From the NCBI GenBank assembly GCA_021821185.1, contig JAKACU010000047.1, positions 1 to 15,601 on the forward strand: a DNA stretch of 15,601 nucleotides. Reading direction: 5' to 3'. Shown here piece by piece: positions 8,500-15,601 of this stretch (position 1 is its first letter; every line of letters starts with the position of its first letter). The translations under genes and the position numbers were made by a program. This DNA comes from Bacillota bacterium. GTDB lineage: Bacteria; Bacillota; Bacilli; Alicyclobacillales; SLC66. A model generated the notes under the pieces. That model saw only the letters and a list, made by a program, of their open reading frames with translations, was not told the origin of the DNA and ran no database searches.

Positions 8500-8520
8500 A
8501 AAAGGGGCAATACGCCCCCT
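8500..8520 (-). terminator. Intrinsic terminator of rpoE
   Basis: Minus strand: GGGGC-GTATT-GCCCC stem, extended by outer G-U and A-T pairs, then TTTTCC. It lies 11 bp after the rpoE stop. The T-run is short but the stem is GC-only. It separates rpoE from the pyrG promoter. Confidence 0.7.
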
Positions 8521-8530
8521 GGCATACTAA

Positions 8531-9058
8531 TCAAAAATCTTCTTCCTCTTCTTCATCTTCTACGTCGAGATCATCTTCCTCAACATCAGCGTCTTCTTCA
8601 GTAAATCCATTTTCCTCGAGAACTTCTTCGTCCTCAACAAACGCCGACTCATCATCTTCGCCAAAACCAAACGGCGGCTCTTCCACAAGATCCTCTTCTT
8701 CTAATTCAACAACATCCACATCATCATCGTCATCATCGTAGTCCAACTCTTTACGCATGAACTTCTTACCGGCTCCGCGCTCCGTCGTCTTTTCCATAGG
8801 ATACCAACGTCTAAGACCCCAGACGTTATCGCCGATGCAAAGAAATCGTCCGTCGATATTCACTTCCGTGTAGAGTCGAGCGATCGCATCATCAGCCTCT
8901 TCTTGACTCATCTTGCGTAAACCTGCAATTCTTCCCATAAGGTCACGATAATAAATAGGTTCGTTTGTCTCGCTAAGCAATTCATGCGCCAATTCTACTA
9001 AAGGCGTTTCTCGCAACGTATCCAATGGGCGACTCTCTAGCTTATGCTCGCCAGCCAT
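8531..9058 (-). CDS. rpoE: RNA polymerase delta subunit
   Basis: Gram-positive-specific RNA polymerase subunit that raises promoter selectivity and recycling. The 175-residue protein has an N-terminal HARE-HTH domain (about 14-88: TPLVELAHELL, YTEVNIDGRFL, VWGLRRWYP) and an extremely acidic, probably disordered tail (106-175) made mostly of D and E, including a run of six D. Length matches the family (about 173). The start is ATG at 9056-9058 with GGGAG 9 bases upstream, giving MAGEHKLESR; a longer open frame to 9127 adds 23 residues unlike the family. It lies 65 bp after the Fe-S oxidoreductase gene with a promoter candidate in the gap, and is closed by its own terminator. Confidence 0.95.
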   Translation of the reverse strand: MAGEHKLESRPLDTLRETPLVELAHELLSETNEPIYYRDLMGRIAGLRKMSQEEADDAIARLYTEVNIDGRFLCIGDNVWGLRRWYPMEKTTERGAGKKFMRKELDYDDDDDDVDVVELEEEDLVEEPPFGFGEDDESAFVEDEEVLEENGFTEEDADVEEDDLDVEDEEEEEDF

Positions 9059-9091
9059 ACACACACTCCCATAAAAATATTGTCTGTTGGT

Positions 9092-9120
9092 ATTAAAACA
9101 CAACCAGCCTAGTTCGGCAA
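9092..9120 (-). promoter_or_regulatory. Putative rpoE promoter
   Basis: Minus strand: TTGCCG (9115-9120), 17-bp spacer, TTTAAT (9092-9097). It matches four of six -35 and five of six -10 positions, in the gap between the Fe-S oxidoreductase stop and rpoE. Prediction only; read-through from the upstream gene is also likely because no terminator is seen in the gap. Confidence 0.45.
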
Positions 9121-9123
9121 ACA

Positions 9124-11010
9124 TCAAACTGCCATGAGTAAAAGTTCTGCCACATCCAGTGTCTCTACCTGTTCTTCGACATTTTTTTGCTTCGTCCCAT
9201 CAATAAGCATCGTCATGCAATAGGGGCAAGCCGTGGCAATAACCGAAGCACCCGTTTCAAGAACTTGTTCTGTACGCATGATGTTAATGCGTTTCTTGCC
9301 TGTCTCCTCCTTAAACATCAAACCACCGCCCGCACCACAGCACAAACTGTTGTCGTGGTTTTGTTTCATCTCGACCAGTTCAAGACCCGGAATACTTTCT
9401 AGGACACGTCGCGGTGCATCATAGATTCCATTGTAACGGCCAAGATAGCATGAATCATGGTACGTAATTTTTTTCTCGATACGATGTTGCGGCGTGATTT
9501 TACCTTTTGCAAGCAACATGGCTAAAAACTCCGTGTGATGAATAACTTCACAAGAAAACCCAAAATCAACGTACTCCTTTTTAAACGCATTGTAGGCATG
9601 GGGGTCTGTCGTAATAATCTTTGTAACCCCATAAGATGTCATTAAGTTGATGTTACGGGACGCTAGCTCTTGGTACAAAAACTCATTGCCAAGTCGTCGC
9701 GCCGAATCACCGTCACTCTCCTCTTCTTCGCCAAAAATCGCAAAATTCACACCTGCTCGTTGCAATAATTGAACAAAAGCACGTGCAATCTTCTGATTTC
9801 TCGGGTCAAACGACGCAGCTGATCCTACATAATATAGATAGTCGACCTGTCCTTCGGTTTCTTTCATCGTAGGTACAGCAAGATCCTTTGCCCAATCACC
9901 GCGCATTCTTTTGGGCCTGCCCCATTCATTGGATTGGCGTTCTAGATTCGCAAAGGTGCGATTGACTTCCGCTGGCGCATTCCCTTCGGTCAACACAAAG
10001 TTCCTGCGCAAATCAACGATCAAACTCACATGTTCATTGGCTACGGGGCAGACTTGCTCACATGCGCGACATGTCGTGCAGGCCCAAATTTCATCCTCGC
10101 TATAAACAGAATTCATGAGGCTCGTTGCTGCAAAGCCTTCCGTTCCTGCCTCCAATTGCAGCAGACTCGGTCCAACATGTACAAGATTATCTTTCATCTT
10201 AAGGATCAAATATTTTGGCGATAACGCTTTGCCAGTAAGTTGTGCTGGACAGCTGACATGGCAACGCCCACACTCGGTGCACGCATAACCATCGAGTAAT
10301 TGCTTCCACGTAAGATCAGTAATATGTCCTGCACCAAATTGTTCTATCGTCTCATCGGACAGATCAAGTTTCTTCAATTTACCGACAGGTTCTAAAGATT
10401 GAAAATACCAATTTAAAACCGCAGCGATCATGTGCAAGTGTTTGGATCGCGGAATATAAACGAGAAAACCTAAGATAGCCAGGGTATGCGCCCAAAATAG
10501 CACTTCGCCAAACGCACCTGTGACAATGCCTTTCAAAAGAATTGTCACTACAATCACCGCGATGAGCAATAAAATAAATCCGGCTTCTAAGGTGGGTTCG
10601 AGTCGAGCTGGTCGAACGATGTACCGTCTGACCAAAGCTACAATGACGGCAAGGAGCACGAGAACAGCAAACCATTGTTGTACGAAAACAAACCAAGATG
10701 CTGTGAATCCCGGTATGTGTGCGCCAAAAACACCCGAAGAAAAATAGTCCAATTCACCAAATCCCAATAAAATAAAACCCCAAAAGATAAAAAAATGACC
10801 AATACCTGCAGGTTGCGCTAACACCTTACGTTGACCAAACACATTTTTCAAGACACCGTAGAGGCGCTTCCCTACCTGGTCGAAACGGTCCTCCGCTTTG
10901 CCTAGACGAAGATAATGATAACGCTCTATAATTCCCATCGTAAACGCATACAAAGCGGCAACTGCCAAGACCACAAATGCAATGACGCGCAACCAAAGCA
11001 TAGCCATCAC
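9124..11010 (-). CDS. fadF: Membrane Fe-S oxidoreductase, FadF / ETF-quinone type
   Basis: A 628-residue membrane-anchored electron-transfer protein. About five hydrophobic segments (6-26, 69-90, 104-128, 142-165, 170-188) form a NarI-like N-terminal part. Two [4Fe-4S] ferredoxin motifs follow (C244, C247, C250, C254 and C311, C314, C317, C321), then two HdrB/GlpC-type CCG repeats. The second repeat is intact, with C521, CCGAGGG (557-563) and CPYC (595-598). The first (about 393-480) has lost its cysteines: VGSAASFD, EESDGD and TTDPHAYN. This family passes electrons from acyl-CoA dehydrogenases, via electron-transfer flavoprotein, to menaquinone in fatty-acid oxidation. B. subtilis fadF also lies upstream of rpoE, with an acyl-CoA dehydrogenase gene that is missing here. 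The exact start is unsure: GTG 11010, ATG 11007 or ATG 11001. A FadR-like site covers its promoter. Confidence 0.85.
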   Translation of the reverse strand: MMAMLWLRVIAFVVLAVAALYAFTMGIIERYHYLRLGKAEDRFDQVGKRLYGVLKNVFGQRKVLAQPAGIGHFFIFWGFILLGFGELDYFSSGVFGAHIPGFTASWFVFVQQWFAVLVLLAVIVALVRRYIVRPARLEPTLEAGFILLLIAVIVVTILLKGIVTGAFGEVLFWAHTLAILGFLVYIPRSKHLHMIAAVLNWYFQSLEPVGKLKKLDLSDETIEQFGAGHITDLTWKQLLDGYACTECGRCHVSCPAQLTGKALSPKYLILKMKDNLVHVGPSLLQLEAGTEGFAATSLMNSVYSEDEIWACTTCRACEQVCPVANEHVSLIVDLRRNFVLTEGNAPAEVNRTFANLERQSNEWGRPKRMRGDWAKDLAVPTMKETEGQVDYLYYVGSAASFDPRNQKIARAFVQLLQRAGVNFAIFGEEEESDGDSARRLGNEFLYQELASRNINLMTSYGVTKIITTDPHAYNAFKKEYVDFGFSCEVIHHTEFLAMLLAKGKITPQHRIEKKITYHDSCYLGRYNGIYDAPRRVLESIPGLELVEMKQNHDNSLCCGAGGGLMFKEETGKKRINIMRTEQVLETGASVIATACPYCMTMLIDGTKQKNVEEQVETLDVAELLLMAV

Positions 11011-11042
11011 TCCCGACCGTTTCTCCTGATATCCCCTTCCTC

Positions 11043-11071
11043 AGTATAGCTAATAGATGAGTGAATGTACA
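11043..11071 (-). promoter_or_regulatory. Promoter of the Fe-S oxidoreductase gene
   Basis: Minus strand: -35 TGTACA (11066-11071), 17-bp spacer, -10 TATACT (11043-11048). Predicted start near 11036, about 26 nt before the first possible start codon. AGGAG (in the 11021-11027 zone) serves as ribosome site. The -35 lies at the centre of the palindrome 11062-11075. Confidence 0.55.
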
Positions 11072-11075
11072 TTCA
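11058..11075. promoter_or_regulatory. FadR-like operator
   Basis: Read on the minus strand, TGAATGTACATTCACTCA agrees at 15 of 18 positions with the Bacillus FadR box as I recall it (TGAATGAMTANTCATTCA). Within it, 11062-11075 is a perfect 14-bp palindrome, TGAATGTACATTCA. It covers the -35 of the Fe-S oxidoreductase promoter, where a bound TetR-family repressor would block RNA polymerase. FadR controls the fadF operon in B. subtilis, which fits. The half-sites of the perfect palindrome are closer together than in the consensus, so another regulator is possible. Confidence 0.55.
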
Positions 11076-11085
11076 TTTATAGGGG

Positions 11086-11120
11086 AAATAAAAAGACTGC
11101 CGAGCAAAAACTCGACAGCC
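11086..11120 (-). terminator. Strong intrinsic terminator
   Basis: Minus strand: GGCTGTCGAG-TTTTTG-CTCGGCAGTC, a 10-bp stem with two G-U pairs, then TTTTTATTT. It ends the minus-strand transcript that passes the HD-domain gene, 225 bp beyond that gene's stop. In the plus direction the stem is followed by only CCCTTTTG, so any reverse activity should be weak. Confidence 0.8.
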
Positions 11121-11345
11121 CTTTTGAACCCTGAGGTTCCTGACGATGGAACGTTTGACACTGCCAAGAAGTCACCTACAAGACGTGGTAAATAACCGAA
11201 GTGTCTTTAGCACATCCCTCCAACTTCCCAAGAAGTGGATTGACTATCTTACGTTATCTTACCTCGGAGAGCTCCGTTCCGTTTTCCAACGCAACCACAC
11301 CCTCTCTTCCACCGTCATCAATCAGTATGGCCAAGTTGCTGATCA
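11121..11345 (-). other. Gene-poor stretch with RNA fold-back potential and a 30-codon frame
   Basis: No recognised gene lies between the HD-domain stop and the terminator. What can be seen: a 30-codon minus frame (11254-11346) whose ATG shares a base with the HD-domain stop (TAATG) and reads MISNLAILIDDGGREG onward, with no clear ribosome site; a direct repeat TATCTTAC at 11245-11252 and 11255-11262; a 9-bp repeat CCAAGAAGT at 11164 and 11228; a hairpin ACTTC-CCAA-GAAGT (11223-11236); a long-range pair GACACT (11157-11162) with AGTGTC (11200-11205); and two hairpins sharing GGTTCC (11126-11139 and 11136-11152). It could be a structured 3' UTR, a small RNA, or a decayed gene. Confidence 0.35.
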
Positions 11346-12644
11346 TTATACATCGACATTCCACTCTGCTGGACACATCATTCTTTTTACGCTCACATGG
11401 CGGTTACGCACGGCTTCCACCACGAAAGATTCTTTTGATAAATCATGAGCCCTGCCTGCATCATCAAATAAAAAGACATTTTGCGATGGCGTCGGCAAGA
11501 TAGGATCCCCTGATTTTTGCCTCGGTGCTGTAATATAATCATCCTTGTATGCATTGCTATCCGCCCGATCATGAATCACATAATATTCCGGTGCGACACC
11601 TTTTTGCCTTGCTATCGACAATAACGTCGAGCGAACGGACAGTGCATGATCATCATCCTTCAAATCAATCGCCTGAAACAATCGGCGATGCAACAGCCTA
11701 GCCGACAGATCACGTAACACAGGATCGGGATGATCCTCCCATAAATGCATCGCCGTCCACAAGATACCATCGTCAAGCTTTAGATAATCTTGAATCGCCT
11801 GCGGATCACTTGTTCGTAATGACCCCTCTAAAAGGCGTTGCAAAGAAGGCAACATTTGTTCATAGGCTTGTACTTCTTTAGCGCGAGCCAGCAACTTTTC
11901 GACAAGTACTTCAGCCGCGCGTGTCATGCGATGAAAATAAACATGAAGGTACATATAGTAACGGCTCATCACATAATCTTCAGCGATGCTTTTCCCTTTG
12001 AACAGATCAAGTCCCACCTCAGGTTCTCCATCGACTTCACCCAGACGCATCACATGCAGTAACCACTCAACATCAAAAGACCCATACCCCGCTCCTGTCA
12101 TCAGGGCATCACGAAGCAGATAATCCGTACGATCCATATCAAGTTGACTCGATAAAAGTTTGACGATGGCACGTGATGGCGCAAAAGTGCGATCGATGAC
12201 TTGTGCTACTTGTTCAGCGAAACCGGATTCATAACCTTCAAGGACTTGATAAATCTCCGTTTGCGGCGATCTGATTAAAGTCGTCGTCCATTTTTCATGC
12301 CGTTCATGCGTCACTGACTCAAGTGCATGAGAAAACGGCCCGTGACCCACATCGTGCAACAATGCCGAAGCGATCGCTAGCAATCGATACTCCTTTACCC
12401 CTGTTTGAAACATGGCGTCCACATCGCGCAAAGGATCATCCAGGAATCGCTGCATCAAATGAGCCACACCGAGCGAATGGACAAAACGTGAGTGTTCCGC
12501 CCCAGGATAAGCGATATTGCTCAATCCCAATTGACGAATGCGGCGCAAACGCTGAACCTCTTTCGTGTTGATCAGATCGAGAATCAGACGGTCCTGATCA
12601 CGAAAGGCGATGAGATTATGCACAGGATCACGAAAACTCTTCAC
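11346..12644 (-). CDS. HD-domain phosphohydrolase, YwfO type (dNTPase-like)
   Basis: A 432-residue metal-dependent phosphohydrolase of the HD superfamily, close in length and opening (KSFRDPVHN) to B. subtilis YwfO. Relatives hydrolyse deoxynucleoside triphosphates, as SAMHD1 and dGTPases do. Metal-site residues are visible: H51 or H56 in GAEHSRFVHSLGV, the H97-D98 pair with H101 in LLHDVGHGPFSH, and D169 or D171 in QLDMDRTDYLLRD. The start chosen is GTG at 12642-12644 with GGGGAA 6 bases upstream. The longer open frame to 12794 adds 50 residues that run through the divergent promoter region and include a hydrophobic stretch unlike the family. The gene is divergent from the EcsC-like gene. 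The nucleotide substrate cannot be told from sequence. Confidence 0.9.
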   Translation of the reverse strand: MKSFRDPVHNLIAFRDQDRLILDLINTKEVQRLRRIRQLGLSNIAYPGAEHSRFVHSLGVAHLMQRFLDDPLRDVDAMFQTGVKEYRLLAIASALLHDVGHGPFSHALESVTHERHEKWTTTLIRSPQTEIYQVLEGYESGFAEQVAQVIDRTFAPSRAIVKLLSSQLDMDRTDYLLRDALMTGAGYGSFDVEWLLHVMRLGEVDGEPEVGLDLFKGKSIAEDYVMSRYYMYLHVYFHRMTRAAEVLVEKLLARAKEVQAYEQMLPSLQRLLEGSLRTSDPQAIQDYLKLDDGILWTAMHLWEDHPDPVLRDLSARLLHRRLFQAIDLKDDDHALSVRSTLLSIARQKGVAPEYYVIHDRADSNAYKDDYITAPRQKSGDPILPTPSQNVFLFDDAGRAHDLSKESFVVEAVRNRHVSVKRMMCPAEWNVDV

Positions 12645-12664
12645 GCATAGTTCCCCGTCCTTTA

Positions 12665-12687
12665 TGGTAGATTCTCTCACTCTACCA
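12665..12687. promoter_or_regulatory. 7-bp inverted repeat in the divergent intergenic region
   Basis: TGGTAGA-9 bp-TCTACCA is a perfect inverted repeat starting 21 bp upstream of the HD-domain start codon. It could be an operator or a hairpin just before the ribosome site. In the same gap the palindrome GTATAC (12738-12743) gives -10-like hexamers in both directions, but neither has a good -35, so I do not assign promoters. Confidence 0.3.
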
Positions 12688-12773
12688 ATATGCGACAACA
12701 GGAGCAAGCAGGAACCGGCGTAACCGACACCGAAATAGTATACAGAAATCATGTGATAGGGAGGGAAATGTCC

Positions 12774-13682
12774 ATGAATGCTTATGAACGCCAAGTTTTG
12801 CGCGATTGGCTACACGAAGATCAGCGCAAACTAAACCTAGCGACCTGTCTTACAAAACAACTAAGTGGTCGTCTTTCTAAGGTGGCCAAATTAGCCGCAG
12901 GACAAGAAACCCTCGCCAAAGGCATGGATAAACTTCGCGACGTAACACGCCATGCCTTATTGCAGGTGTTATCACAGGCAGCAACCGCCAAACAAATGCA
13001 CCAGGTGGAGCAAGTAGCCCATACGTTTGGCAGCCATGTCACCACCGCATCAGATCTTCGCATGTTACCTCTTGAAGTAAAAGATCAGATTAGTCACACC
13101 TTGACGAAAAAGCATACAGCACGTTTGACTACGGAAGGCGCAACAGCAGGTTTTGCAACGTCTTTATTTGAACTTGTACCAGGCCTGCAAACCTTGGTAT
13201 TGCCCACGATCATTGCCGATCTCACCGCTACGGTTTTTTTCATGGCGCAAAGCGCGGTGCAAATTGGCTACAGTTACGGTTACAGTATGGAAACAGAAGA
13301 GGACATTACTCATTTTCTCTTCGCTCTTTCACCGTATGATCTTGATGACAATATCATCGAAGCGAAAGTAGCACTTCATATGTCGATAAAAAAAGGGACG
13401 ATGCTTCCGATCGCCCAATTAGCCAATCACGAGGCATTGCGTCCACTTATCGATCGCATCGCAACGCGTATTGCGACAACATTTATGGAGCAACGAGTCA
13501 GCTTATTGATCCCCGTTGCTGGTGCCCTTTTACAAGGGACATTAAACGCCGCTTTTGCAAAATCATCCTATAAAAGTGCAAAACGATATTTTCAGCGCCA
13601 ACATTTTATGGAACGTTACGGAGAGGATTATCTCCAACAATGTCTTGAAGAGACCACGTCACCAGCATATCAAACTTTGTAG
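12774..13682 (+). CDS. EcsC-family protein
   Basis: The only plus-strand gene. The 302-residue protein fits the EcsC family: a helical amphipathic N-terminal third, a hydrophobic glycine-rich core at about 120-168 (GATAGFATSLFELVPG to VQIGYSYGY), the typical YGYSMETEEDITHFLFALS segment, and a second hydrophobic part, LLIPVAGALLQGTLNAAFAKS, at about 244-264. It is probably membrane-associated. EcsC was named from the ecs ABC-transporter operon of Bacillus; its biochemical role is unclear, and no transporter genes are near. The start is the ATG at 12774 because AGGGAGGG (12758-12765) is 8 bases upstream; the ATG at 12768 is too close. Its last 77 bp overlap the DUF1934 gene on the other strand. 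No intrinsic terminator follows. Confidence 0.85.
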   Translation: MNAYERQVLRDWLHEDQRKLNLATCLTKQLSGRLSKVAKLAAGQETLAKGMDKLRDVTRHALLQVLSQAATAKQMHQVEQVAHTFGSHVTTASDLRMLPLEVKDQISHTLTKKHTARLTTEGATAGFATSLFELVPGLQTLVLPTIIADLTATVFFMAQSAVQIGYSYGYSMETEEDITHFLFALSPYDLDDNIIEAKVALHMSIKKGTMLPIAQLANHEALRPLIDRIATRIATTFMEQRVSLLIPVAGALLQGTLNAAFAKSSYKSAKRYFQRQHFMERYGEDYLQQCLEETTSPAYQTL

Positions 13683-14037
13683 GCGTTCCCTCAATGCGAC
13701 TTACTACGATAACACGCACTGCATCATCGCCTTCATGGATGACGATATCTTCTGTATCGATAGCAAACTGCAGACTACCTTCGGCAAGTTGGTAATGACC
13801 TGTCGTACGTTTTTTTTGCGCAAACACGAGTGAACCAATGACTTGTCCCTCTCGCGTAATCTTAATAAAAGGCAATTTTGCTCCCTTAACGATGCGCACC
13901 GTTGTAATCGTCTGCTCAAAACCCTGTGCTTGTTCTTCATACTTTATCGTGAACTCCCCTGTCTGTCGAAGCACGACAGCAGGGGCTGTCGTTGTACCAG
14001 CATCATGATAAAGCGTTATAAAACCGTGTTGTGCCAT
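13606..14037 (-). CDS. DUF1934 (YwiB-type) beta-barrel protein
   Basis: A 143-residue protein matching the DUF1934 family in length, beta-rich pattern and place: in Bacillus ywiB lies in the speE-speB neighbourhood. The family is predicted to form a calycin-like beta-barrel and its function is unknown. Visible features are alternating hydrophobic strands (GFITLYHD, EFTIKYEE, FIKITREGQVIGSLVF, GSLQFAIDTEDI, FDMLVTWSL) and no cysteine or transmembrane segment. The ATG is 2 bp after the speB stop with no strong ribosome site, so translation is probably coupled. Residues from about 120 to the end are encoded inside the overlap with the convergent EcsC-like gene; the strand FDMLVTWSL there fits the barrel, so the overlap looks real. 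Confidence 0.8.
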   Translation of the reverse strand: MAQHGFITLYHDAGTTTAPAVVLRQTGEFTIKYEEQAQGFEQTITTVRIVKGAKLPFIKITREGQVIGSLVFAQKKRTTGHYQLAEGSLQFAIDTEDIVIHEGDDAVRVIVVSRIEGTPTKFDMLVTWSLQDIVGDNPLRNVP

Positions 14038-14039
14038 CG

Positions 14040-14921
14040 CTAGCGCAAAAAGCTCAACAATGCCTCACGCACAACTTTCGCTGCGACGATCGACGTTTGA
14101 TCCGATCCATCCAAAACAGGAGAAACCTCGACGAGGTCAAATCCGATCACATTGAGCTCTTTCATAGCATGAATGGCATCTAAAAGTTCCTTGGAGGAGA
14201 TTCCACCTGCCTCTGCAGTCCCTGTGCCTGGTGCAAAAGCTGGGTCTAATACATCAATATCAAGCGTCACATAGACAGGATGCTGCATTAACTCCGGTAA
14301 ACACTGTTCAAGTGGCCTCAATACCTCAAATGGGTGAAAATGAGTATGCAACTTAGCGTATTGAAACTCTTCTTTCATGCCAGAGCGAATACCAAATTGA
14401 TAAATAAAAGAAGGATCAATGAGCCCTGCTAATTTTTTGATCACCGCAGAATGCGACAGCTCTTCTCCTTCATACTGATCTCGCAAATCCGTATGAGCAT
14501 CAAGGTGAATCACACGCAAGTCAGGAAAACGTTTGGCTAGTACGCGAAAGACACCAAGGGATACAAGATGTTCCCCACCCAAACCAAGTATGAATTTGCC
14601 ATCATCAAGCCAACTACCTGTATACTGTTCGATCATAGCAAGGCTTCTTTTCGCGTTGCCAAACGGTAAGGCGATATCGCCGATATCAAAAAAGGCTATC
14701 TCAGCAAGCTCACGATCGAGGTATGGGCTATACTCCTCAAGACCAATCGAGACTTCCCGGATACGTTGTGGGCCAAGCCTTGTACCGGGACGAAAGGAAG
14801 TTGTCCAATCCATAGGCATGCCGTAGATGATCGCCTGAGCTGCTTCATAATCATCGGTTGATCCTATAAATGCATTGCCGGTATACGCAGGATCAAAGCG
14901 TTTGTTATACGTGTCACTCAT
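14040..14921 (-). CDS. speB: Agmatinase / ureohydrolase
   Basis: Manganese enzyme of the arginase-agmatinase family; with speE beside it, agmatinase (agmatine to putrescine plus urea) is the likely activity. The 293 residues hold the complete binuclear metal site: H118 in [10 protein letters not shown]141, H143 and D145 in DAHTDLRD, D221 and D223 in [20 protein letters not shown]. The family's late FDLVEVSP (261-268) is also present. The ATG overlaps the speE stop by 4 bp (ATGA), so translation is coupled. Putrescine made here would be the acceptor used by SpeE. Arginase or formimidoylglutamase specificity cannot be excluded from motifs alone, but length and context favour agmatinase. Confidence 0.93.
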   Translation of the reverse strand: MSDTYNKRFDPAYTGNAFIGSTDDYEAAQAIIYGMPMDWTTSFRPGTRLGPQRIREVSIGLEEYSPYLDRELAEIAFFDIGDIALPFGNAKRSLAMIEQYTGSWLDDGKFILGLGGEHLVSLGVFRVLAKRFPDLRVIHLDAHTDLRDQYEGEELSHSAVIKKLAGLIDPSFIYQFGIRSGMKEEFQYAKLHTHFHPFEVLRPLEQCLPELMQHPVYVTLDIDVLDPAFAPGTGTAEAGGISSKELLDAIHAMKELNVIGFDLVEVSPVLDGSDQTSIVAAKVVREALLSFLR

Positions 14922-15601
14922 GACCTTACAAGCAACTCCTCAACAAACCGTGGCAGATGAAATAAAGACGCTTGCAAGGACGGTGTGTAGTATTTGGTTT
15001 GTAAGCTATTGGCACGCTCTTGATCAGCAATGACGGAAGGATCATAGATTTTCGATCCAATCGTAAAACTCCACAAGCCGCTTGGATACGTCGGGATAGC
15101 TGCAAGATACAACTTGGTGATCGCAAAGATCGAAGAGATATCCCCATACACACGTGAGATCAGTGAACTGTTCAAAAAAGGTGATTCCGTTTGTGCCACA
15201 AAAATGCCGTCTTCTTTTAAAGCGCGCGCAATATTTTGATAAAAATCTTTGGCAAACAATCCCACCGCAGGTCCAATCGGATCTGTCGAATCCACGATAA
15301 TCACATCATACGTGTCAGGATTTTCTTCAACATGCTTAATACCATCGATCACTTGAATATCCACACGAACATCGGACAAGCCCTGTGCAATGGCCGGGAA
15401 ATACGTTTTTGAAGCTTCGATAACTTTTCCATCGATTTCTGCCAAAACAGCTTTTTCCACCGTGTTGTGCTTCATGATTTCACGAATCACGCCACCGTCG
15501 CCACCGCCTACGACAAGCACGCGCTTCGGATTTTTATGCGCTGACAAAGCTACATGCGTGATCATCTCGTGATACACAAATTCGTCTTTATCGGTTGTCA
15601 T
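14918..15601 (-). CDS. speE: Polyamine aminopropyltransferase (spermidine synthase), 5' end outside window
   Basis: Transfers the aminopropyl group from decarboxylated S-adenosylmethionine to putrescine to form spermidine. 227 residues are visible. The family's N-terminal beta-domain (about 50 residues) must lie beyond the right edge, since the ATG at 15599-15601 corresponds to an internal Met before [12 protein letters not shown]. The Rossmann core shows [12 protein letters not shown] (30-41), the ribose-binding acid in AEIDG (54-58), catalytic D104 in [10 protein letters not shown] (103-112), and [16 protein letters not shown] (169-184) at the polyamine pocket. It is the visible first gene of the speE-speB-DUF1934 operon; its promoter is outside the window. 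Confidence 0.95.
   Translation of the reverse strand: MTTDKDEFVYHEMITHVALSAHKNPKRVLVVGGGDGGVIREIMKHNTVEKAVLAEIDGKVIEASKTYFPAIAQGLSDVRVDIQVIDGIKHVEENPDTYDVIIVDSTDPIGPAVGLFAKDFYQNIARALKEDGIFVAQTESPFLNSSLISRVYGDISSIFAITKLYLAAIPTYPSGLWSFTIGSKIYDPSVIADQERANSLQTKYYTPSLQASLFHLPRFVEELLVRS

Noticed and set aside
8541..8743. Low-complexity GAA/GAT-rich tract that looks like a simple repeat
   Set aside because: It encodes the acidic tail of the delta subunit, which is normal for RpoE.
9059..9127. 23-residue N-terminal extension of RpoE
   Set aside because: It is unlike the family, covers the promoter-like gap, and the ATG at 9058 has the correct spacing and protein length.
10826..11167. 113-codon minus frame over the oxidoreductase promoter and terminator
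   Set aside because: It reads through the terminator and the FadR-like site and overlaps the real gene in another frame.
11154..11345. Possible insertion-sequence remnant, suggested by short direct repeats
   Set aside because: There are no terminal inverted repeats, target duplication or transposase-like residues; the repeats are only 8-9 bp.
11146..11448. 100-codon plus-strand frame across the intergenic stretch and the HD-domain 3' end
   Set aside because: It has no ribosome site and no family resemblance, and half of it is antisense to the HD-domain gene.
12645..12794. 50-residue N-terminal extension of the HD-domain protein with a hydrophobic stretch that might be read as a signal anchor
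   Set aside because: It overlaps the divergent gene's start and ribosome site, and the family begins at KSFRDPVHN, where a GTG with a good ribosome site is present.

Overview
The window comes from a spore-forming Gram-positive bacterium of the order Bacillales. Spo0F, the RNA polymerase delta subunit (RpoE), a YwfO-type HD hydrolase, the DUF1934 protein and the FadF-type Fe-S oxidoreductase all point there. Gene order recalls the Bacillus subtilis block rpmE-rho-fsa-fbaA-spo0F-pyrG-rpoE-fadF and, further along, ywiB-speB-speE. The mid-range GC and the LL-diaminopimelate-aminotransferase-like gene suggest an Alicyclobacillaceae-type genome, but that is inference. No mobile element, tRNA, rRNA or CRISPR array is visible.

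Layout. All genes except one lie on the minus strand, so the text follows transcription from the right edge. speE (cut by the edge), speB and a DUF1934 gene form a tightly coupled polyamine operon at 13606-15601. A single plus-strand EcsC-family gene (12774-13682) runs into the DUF1934 gene tail to tail with a 77-bp overlap, and is divergent from an HD-domain phosphohydrolase gene (11346-12644). About 335 bp without a recognised gene follows. It holds an RNA with fold-back potential, a strong terminator, and a promoter whose -35 is covered by a FadR-like palindrome. That promoter serves the Fe-S oxidoreductase gene (9124-11010). rpoE follows with its own promoter and terminator. pyrG follows with a strong promoter and a leader attenuator. 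Then come spo0F and fbaA; fbaA has an extended -10 promoter and ends in a terminator.

The left third holds a transaldolase-fold gene that lacks its catalytic residues, a seven-helix membrane protein of unknown function, a DapL-like aminotransferase, rho with its own extended -10 promoter and a large hairpin, a radical SAM protein of unknown function, and the 5' part of rpmE.

Much of this is housekeeping: nucleotide synthesis (PyrG), glycolysis (FbaA), polyamines (SpeE, SpeB), transcription (Rho, RpoE) and sporulation phosphorelay (Spo0F). The most unusual items are the degenerate transaldolase, the cysteine-free first CCG repeat of the Fe-S oxidoreductase, the FadR-like operator, the structured intergenic RNA, and the uncharacterised radical SAM and seven-helix proteins. 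Six genes use GTG or TTG starts, so several starts given here are shorter than the longest open frame. I did not find a convincing wholly new multi-gene system.
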